Positions 57,943 to 64,000 of a stretch of DNA of 64,000 bases are shown here, one piece after another. How positions within the stretch are numbered: the first letter of the stretch is position 1; each line of letters starts with the position of its first letter. The notes under the pieces were generated by a model. The model searched no databases. It was not told the DNA's origin and was given only the letters and a program-made list of their open reading frames with translations. Where the stretch lies: positions 62,001 through 126,000 of the forward strand of contig VXIS01000046.1 of the NCBI GenBank assembly GCA_008704415.1. Direction: 5' to 3'. The DNA comes from Sphaerosporella brunnea (lineage: Eukaryota; Ascomycota; Pezizomycetes; Pezizales; Pyronemataceae). Made by a program: the position numbers and the translations under genes.

Positions 57943-58632
57943 ATGGCAACACCCCAACCACCCACGCGCGGCGCCCTGATAGTAATCGAAGGTCTCGACC
58001 GCGCAGGAAAAAGCACGCAGTGCTCCCGCCTGCAACAACGAATCCCCAACAGCCGGATCATAAAATTCCCAGGTCCAGCTCCGTCCACGCCCCCATAACC
58101 CCCCGACTAACGCCGGGCAGACCGCAGCACACCCATTGGGCAACTGATAAACAACTACCTGACCTCCGCGTCGTCGCCGCCATTGACAGACCAAGCCATC
58201 CACCTCCTTTTCTCCGCAAACCGCTGGGAGCTGCTTCCGAGCCTTCTCGCCGCGCTCTCCGCCGGTGAAACCCTGATTCTTGACCGCTACATCTACAGCG
58301 GCATCTCCTTCTCCGTCGCAAAAGGCGCGTTGTCTTACGAGTACTGCCGGAGTCCCGACGTGGGTCTCCCGCTTCCGGATGGAATAATATTCCTCGACCT
58401 CCCGCCGGACGTCGCCGCGGAGCGCGCTGGCTTCGGCGGCGAGCGGTATGAGAAGAGGGAGATGCAGGAGAAGGTACGGGAGGTATTCAAGACCGTGCGG
58501 GAGCGGGAGCAGGGGGAGTGGACGGTAGTGGATGCGAGCGCGAGTGTGGAGGAAGTAACGGAGCGGGTATGGGCCGCGACCGAGAAGGCGCTGCGGTGGG
58601 CACGAGAGAATGAGCTGCGCGAGATCGAATAG
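57943..58632 (+). CDS. CDC8: Thymidylate kinase
   Basis: Phosphorylates dTMP to dTDP for DNA synthesis. Exons 57943-58072 and 58121-58632 (48-nt intron, GTCCAG donor) give 213 residues. Start [21 protein letters not shown]-loop GLDRAGKST at residues 17-25; the dTMP-binding DR(Y) motif [28 protein letters not shown]; and the lid region [16 protein letters not shown]. The splice junction recreates [17 protein letters not shown], a conserved segment. The C-terminal helix is charged and typical. Confidence 0.94.
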
Positions 58633-59258
58633 ATCACTGATTTCCCCACGGAGGGCTTGGTTTTTTTCTTACTTTGTCTTGTTTTTAATTTGCCTTCTCG
58701 TACAATACCTATATTCTTCTCCAGCGCGAAGGTTCCAATTGATCAGTTCAGGATCGGATAAGCTCAACAACAACAGCAAATCGCACCAAAACCGCAGCAG
58801 GCGATGGAACAAAAAAACAAAAAAACACAACTAATGCCTCCCCTTCCAGAGATGATGCAAGAAAGGCAGAAGAATAATGAAGTGATTTTCGCTCACGGCA
58901 GCAATAGTAGTCAAGCCAATCCCATGCAAATCCCAATGACTCAAAACAAAACCAAAAGAAGGGAACCAAAAGAAAGAAAGCATGACCCTAGATAAGAAGC
59001 AGCTACCAGAAATGAGCAAGAAGTAAAAAAAAATAAAAAAAAAATGGGCGTACTTAGGCGAAGGCTGGCGCATCATCATACCCCACACATCGTCATCTCA
59101 TCTCAGTGACCCGCTAGTTTACAACACACGCACACACATATGTGAAGGGACAGAAAAGCTGGCAAGCAAGCTTGGCATTCATTGATTGGGATAAACAGAG
59201 CACATCGGTTCTGTGACAGCAGCGCGCGAGCAGCGAGACAAAACTACAGGGCCCGTCT
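58633..59258. other. Convergent intergenic region
   Basis: 3' flanks of CDC8 and the eIF4E gene; A-rich with several AAAAT runs. No gene was seen. Confidence 0.6.
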
Positions 59259-60299
59259 TTACTGGGTCTGCTGTTGCTGCGACTGCTGCTGAGTTCCCTG
59301 CGTCTGGGTCTTGCTGTTGACAGCTTCGAGAGAAGAGGCATGCGACTTCCAATCCACCCGAGTTCCAGCGGGCAGATTGAGCTTGCGGATGATCGTCTGC
59401 CTGGAGAGGAAAAATGCGGTCAGCTTACACGTTGCAACCACCGAAATCGGGAATACATACTTAATCTTCAAGCAAGTCGCGCCCTCCACCCTTGTCCACA
59501 CACTCAGAACGTCCTCGTTTCCTCGGACACTCAAGACCGCACCGCAGAGGTCCTCTCCAGCCTCTCCGAACTGGTCGCCGACGATGGCCAACATCAAGTC
59601 CTCCCAGTACCTGTTGGCAACACCCTTCTTCAACCTAATGTTCCATTTGCCACCGTTCCGGTTCTCCTTGTCCTCCCAGACCGGCCTGATCCCCTTCTTG
59701 AATAGGTGGTAGTCACTCACATGCGGCAGGGTACTAGGCCTCCGCAGATGCGTGTACACCGACCAAAACTCCTCCACCGTGCCAAAATGCGCGATCTTGT
59801 GGGTCGATTTCTCGTAGTCCTGGAACTTGTTTCCAGGCGAGCGGTACCACACAACCCAAGTGTTCTTCAGCGGGTGCACCTCGTGCACCGGAGTTATAGT
59901 GCTGGCGGCCACGGCCGCTGCCGTTTTCTTGCCGCCGGCAACCACCTCCGACGCCGTCAACCCGGTTTTAATTGCCCCGGTACCGGCACCGGCAGCGCTC
60001 AAACTATCGCTACCGTTGCCTGCACTGGGCGTCTTCGGCGTCTTCAGTCCGAAAGAACCAAAGGCACCACCCGCACCAAGATTAAAGGCCGCAGAAGCAG
60101 ACTTGGTGCTGCTGACGGTCGTCGGAGACGGCAGGGGATTATTGGAGGTATTGAGGGAGTGAAGATCGAACGGGTTCTTGGATCGGTGGGAGGATAGGAG
60201 ACGGGCCGACGGCGGGCCCGTGAAGAGCCTCGAAGTAGCTGATTCGCCAGGGGTTGTAGTCGTAGTAGTGGTAGAAGAAGATGATGAGGTATTGGACAT
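59259..60299 (-). CDS. eIF4E-like cap-binding protein (class II/4EHP-like)
   Basis: Binds the mRNA 5' cap. Exons 60299-59461 and 59400-59259 (60-nt intron, GTATGT donor) give 326 residues. The first 145 residues are Ser/Thr/Gly/Ala-rich and disordered; the eIF4E fold begins at HEVHPLKNTWVVWYRSPG. Further motifs: GTVEEFWSVYTHLRRPSTLP, DYHLFKKGIRPVWEDKENRN then GGKWNIRLKKG, and EDLCGAVLSVRGNEDVLSVW. The second cap-stacking position, usually Trp in class I, lies in FQDYEKS, where Tyr occurs as in class II proteins, while the first Trp is kept. The SYE-like YEKS and the GGKW...RLKKG segment support class II. The C-terminus is Gln/Thr-rich. Class II members often repress or tune translation rather than drive it. 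Confidence 0.87.
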   Translation of the reverse strand: MSNTSSSSSTTTTTTTPGESATSRLFTGPPSARLLSSHRSKNPFDLHSLNTSNNPLPSPTTVSSTKSASAAFNLGAGGAFGSFGLKTPKTPSAGNGSDSLSAAGAGTGAIKTGLTASEVVAGGKKTAAAVAASTITPVHEVHPLKNTWVVWYRSPGNKFQDYEKSTHKIAHFGTVEEFWSVYTHLRRPSTLPHVSDYHLFKKGIRPVWEDKENRNGGKWNIRLKKGVANRYWEDLMLAIVGDQFGEAGEDLCGAVLSVRGNEDVLSVWTRVEGATCLKIKYVFPISVVATCKLTAFFLSRQTIIRKLNLPAGTRVDWKSHASSLEAVNSKTQTQGTQQQSQQQQTQ

Positions 60300-62797
60300 G
60301 GAAAGGGAAAGTTTGGTCGAGCTGCTGCAATGGCTGTCAGCGCGGAAACCTCCCTACGGTAAAGAAGACATGGGGATCGGGAATGTATACTTGTTAGTGC
60401 GGCGGTTCCATATCGGGTTGGAAGATTCCATTGGTATGCCGACTGTGAAACTAATGAGGAATGCTCGATTTCCTGCTATGGAACGTGAAAACGAGCGGCA
60501 AGCAACGAGTAGATGCTTTAACACGAAGCGGTGGAGGAGGGCAAAGAGAGGAGGAAGCGGGTGAGAGGTGGGTGGGAGAATGGGTGGAGGAGGAGGTAAG
60601 GTGGTTGACTATGTATACGCGGGGGGATGAGATAATTAGGAAACTGAACAACGGCAGAAGTTATTGGGAGGTGTTCGCAGAGGTGTGGTTGTTTGCTGGG
60701 TGGTTCGGAGCAAAGTAGTCGTGGGGCGGAGGAGGGCGATATCAAGGTGTGAGAAAGAAAGTCGATTGAGCGAGTGCTAGCGGGATGACGAGGATGACGG
60801 TTGTAAGGTCGAACGGGTTATGGGTTGTTGGTTATTGGTAGTGGTATGCGATGTGTGTGACCAGGGAGGCAGAGAAAGGTTTGGTGCAGAAGGTTAGAGA
60901 AGATGGGTCAAGATTTCGAGTCGAATAAGAAGCTATGTTCTGTGGGTTTTCGTTGTTCGCGTGCCTTATATTTGCATGGGGGGGGGGGGGTTTGCGGGGT
61001 GGGGGTATTCGGGGAGGGGGGTTTTCTTTCGAGGGAGATGTTGAGGACAAAGGGTAAGTCAGATTTCGCAGGTGGGTTTTCTGGAATTGGGGATTGCGAG
61101 GAGGGGAGACTTCGCGGGTTCAACTTCAACACCATGAACTTCCGCCAAGACTGGTAGTGAGAACCATTGGAAAGCAGCGAGTGGCGTGGAGGTGCAAGTA
61201 AATATGGGTGGTGAGCCACTGCATGGCCGCTTGGCGGTGTGGCGGTGTGGCGGTGCGGGCCGCGGCGAGTGCTGTGTTGTGAACGGCTCACGACCGTCTT
61301 GAGGTCACCGCGGGAAAGTAATTCCTCGAAGCTGAACAGCCCTCTGTATGTAACCATACATAGGCCTTCCCGTCGACAGCAAGCTTATATAAGACTGCGG
61401 CTTCCCCTGCAGCCCGGTCCTGTGTGGCACTTTAAAATTTTCTCCCCCAATCGAATCAGCTTCCTCAAAATTTTCGCCGGGTAATACGCAGAGCCTCATT
61501 TTTGGACTACAAAAACGCTCCAACTGCTCCAACAACCTTTTTTGTTTTCTTTCTTCATTATAACAACCAGACCATCAATTCGTATCAAATTACATCACCA
61601 GCAGAACCGTGGCCTTTTGGCTGCGTCTTGCCTCGACTCCGCTGGCGATTCGCGATGTTTGTGTCCAGATTGAAATGTCTCCTTAAAACCGTCGCGACGA
61701 GGCGCTCGCTCGGGATTTTCCTGGGCTGACGCGCTCCATGACATGGTGACGACCTGAAGAGAGAAACATTCTATTTACCTTGCTTCATTTCCTAAATGCG
61801 GCGTGGAAGATGAGAAAGAGGGGGAATTGAGGTGACTTGGACTGGACGTGCCTATCCACCTACTATCGACCGTCGACATCGATAGGCATATCTTGCTTTT
61901 CTTGTAAGCACCCCACCCCGGCCGATAGCGACGCAGGCCCGGGACATTCGAGTCCGTAAAGATGATCCAATAGAGCTCCTGGTAATCAGAGTTCAACCGT
62001 TCGTTCGTCTGCCTTGCGTGGAGTCCGATACTGGTCGAAAATGACTTCGAAAAGGCAAAAGCTGAGCAGGACTGAATTCTCCGGGCTTGAGATGCGTGGC
62101 CGCCTTCTTGTCTGCAGATTTCTGACATTTTCTGCTTTCCAGACTCTGCTTAGATGCCGATTGCGAAAGCCTTCGTGCGTGGGCATGCGCCTGATGCTTC
62201 TTCCTGCACCTTCATACATAGCATAGTTAGATACGCTAGTTTAGATACCAATTTACACAATCGTGATGTTCAACGGTAAGTTTGGGGTTGCCGTACATTT
62301 TGCCTGTTTAATGCTATGGCCATGCTATGCTGGCAAGGCAGGCCGGACTGCCGCATTGATTGCCAGCAAAAAGAGGGCACCAATAGCAATTGCAATCGAT
62401 CCGCAAATGAAAATCCAATCTCTGACCACATCTCCGGGCTCGGCGTTCCAATCAATCCACGCCGCCGTGCATGAAGCCTTGCATGACAGCCAGATCGTCT
62501 GGGCGCTGCTGTCATATGCCTAGGTACATGTGAAGCGTTGCAGTTTGATTTGCATCACAGCTGGCAAGGTGGGAACGGGCGGGGCAGGACCGAGCTTAAT
62601 CGATAGTTCTGTATCGAGTGCGGCAGCAGCGGCGCCGGAGGCCTGTACGGATATAAGGTCGGGAGGTTGATGCGGGGAAAGGCGAAGGGCTGGCTGGCTG
62701 GAGAATCGATGGGCACGTTGTCTTACACTTTGACAGCATCTCCAACCTCCATCGACATCGCAACTACCACAACAAACCGCTCCACCCCAATCCCCGC
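60300..62797. other. Divergent intergenic region
   Basis: About 2.5 kb between the eIF4E-like gene (minus) and MET12 (plus), G-rich near 60.98-61.02 kb. It probably contains a 5' leader intron for one of them, but none can be fixed. No gene was seen. Confidence 0.5.
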
Positions 62798-64000
62798 ATG
62801 GCCATGGAGAAAATCGTCGACAAGATCGCGGCCCTGCCGCCAGGCGAACGTTTCCACAGTCTGGAATTCTTCCCGCCAAAGACGGATATGGCACGTTCCG
62901 ACCCGCCCGCCGTCTCCCCCGCCCCATGCTAATCAACCACCACAGGGGTTTCAAAACCTTTCCGCACGTCTAGAGCGTATGGCGCAAGCTCTGCGCCCTC
63001 TCTTCGTAACAGTAACTTGGGGCGCTGGCGGCAGCACCTCCGCGAAGTCCCTCCAACTCGCCGAGATCTGCCAACGCGACCTAAACCTGACGACCTGTCT
63101 GCACCTAACATGCACCAACATGTCGAAGAAAGTTCTCGACGACGCGCTGGAGTCCGCAAAGCGAATCGGCATCCGCAACATTCTAGCCCTGCGCGGAGAC
63201 CCTCCACGAGACGAGGAGTATTTCAATACCAAAGAAGAGGTAGAGGGAGAGGAGGGACAGAGAGAGTTTGTGTGGGCTATAGATCTGGTCCGTTACATCC
63301 GCGAGAAGTATGGCGACTACTTCTGTATCGGTGTAGCTGCGTACCCGGAGGGATACGCGGAGGGTACTTGCCCGGAACACCAGGACCCAAAGCGAGACCT
63401 CCCCTACCTCATCGATAAAGTAAAAGCCGGCGCAGACTTTATCATGACGCAATTGTTCTACGACGCGGAAAGGTATCTTGACTTCGAGGCACTGCTGCGC
63501 AATGATCCCTCGGGAGTGTTCAAGGACATCACGATCCTCCCAGGGTTGATGCCGATACAGAGCTACACCATCCTCCGACGGACGACGAAGCTTTCAAATG
63601 CCACCCTGCCGCAGAGTATACAAGAACGCCTGGAGGGCATCAAGGGCGACGACGCAAAGGTGAAGAAAGTTGGTATCGAGATCCTTTCCGAGATCATAGA
63701 TCGTCTGTGCACCGGACTTCCCAACCCGGACCGAAGACCCCAAGGCTTCCATTTCTACACCTTGAACCTCGAAAAAGTCGTCTCCTTCGTCCTAGAACGC
63801 TGCGGACTGATCCCGGCGCACGACGAGGACGCAATCGTCGAAGAAGAAACGACGGACACGATAATAATCAACGGCCAACGGCGGGACCGGCGAACCTCGA
63901 GTCTCGCGGACCCCAACAACCACGTAATTGTTGACAAAGTAGAGGGGCGGCGAGAAAGCTGTACACTACTGGAAGCAGCCAAGCAAGCGGGATTCCTCAA
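62798..64000 (+). CDS. MET12: Methylenetetrahydrofolate reductase, 5' part
   Basis: Reduces 5,10-methylene-THF to 5-methyl-THF for methionine synthesis. Exon 1 (62798-62890) encodes MAMEKIVDKIAALPPGERFH then SLEFFPPKTDM; exon 2 runs from 62946 past the window end. The catalytic TIM barrel with FAD site is visible: LFVTVTWGAGGSTSAKSLQL, LHLTCTNM, IRNILALRGDPPRDEEYF, GVAAYPEGYAEG, and KAGADFIMTQLFYDAERYLD. SLEFFPPKT resembles Met12 more than Met13, so the symbol is a best guess. The intron (62891-62945) must start with GC (GCACGT) to keep the conserved PPKTDM/GFQNL junction; the nearby GT gives the wrong frame. The regulatory C-terminal domain lies outside the window. Confidence 0.88.

Overview
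This is a window of nuclear DNA from a filamentous ascomycete (Pezizomycotina). The evidence is gene content (UFD2, SPE2, UGO1, CTK1, SPC1, MSM1, RRP15, YAH1, CDC8, an eIF4E, MET12), many short introns of 43-90 nt with GT...AG ends and CTRAY-like branch points, genes on both strands with no operons, and eukaryotic transposon types. I splice-resolved most genes by hand, and the exon lengths given close in frame. No tRNA, rRNA, CRISPR or prokaryotic signal was seen.

Region 1-13.9 kb: 5' part of UFD2 (minus, runs off the left edge), a secreted Thr/Ser-rich protein, a 515-bp hAT-type non-autonomous element with a perfect 8-bp target duplication, a small zinc-finger protein with two half-RING motifs, an IFI6/ISG12-like membrane protein, a SAM-dependent methyltransferase, a dispersed repeat containing a 43-bp tandem array, and the seven-exon NADH pyrophosphatase NPY1.

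Region 13.9-22.7 kb is gene-poor, with simple repeats, relics and two weak gene candidates. Region 22.7-31.8 kb holds SPE2 (AdoMet decarboxylase, with a roughly 500-nt leader containing upstream ORFs), UGO1 (mitochondrial fusion) and CTK1 (CTD kinase with an RS-rich N-terminus).

Region 31.8-43.4 kb is the repeat-rich part. A 104-bp hAT MITE sits inside the coding exon of a small gene and breaks it. There is also a Thr/Ser-rich protein with FGDF motifs, a 278-bp TA-flanked MITE with 47-bp inverted repeats, a second copy of the dispersed repeat, and a 939-bp TA-flanked inverted-repeat element that carries the decayed tail of a LINE reverse transcriptase.

Region 43.4-64 kb is dense housekeeping DNA: SPC1 (signal peptidase), a 1752-residue RasGAP-like/Sel1 protein, mitochondrial bL27, mitochondrial methionyl-tRNA synthetase with an unusual extra C-terminal exon, RRP15 (60S biogenesis), YAH1 (mitochondrial ferredoxin), CDC8 (thymidylate kinase), a class II-like eIF4E and the 5' part of a methylenetetrahydrofolate reductase. 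Several pairs are divergent with 145-270 bp between start codons (MSM1/RRP15, YAH1/CDC8). bL27m, MSM1 and YAH1 serve the mitochondrion. SPE2 and MET12 lie on the linked methionine/AdoMet/polyamine pathways, but they are far apart and show no sign of being a cluster.

I did not find a convincing new defence or biosynthetic system. The most unusual observations are the transposon structures, the MITE-broken gene and the intron-dependent C-terminal extension of MSM1.
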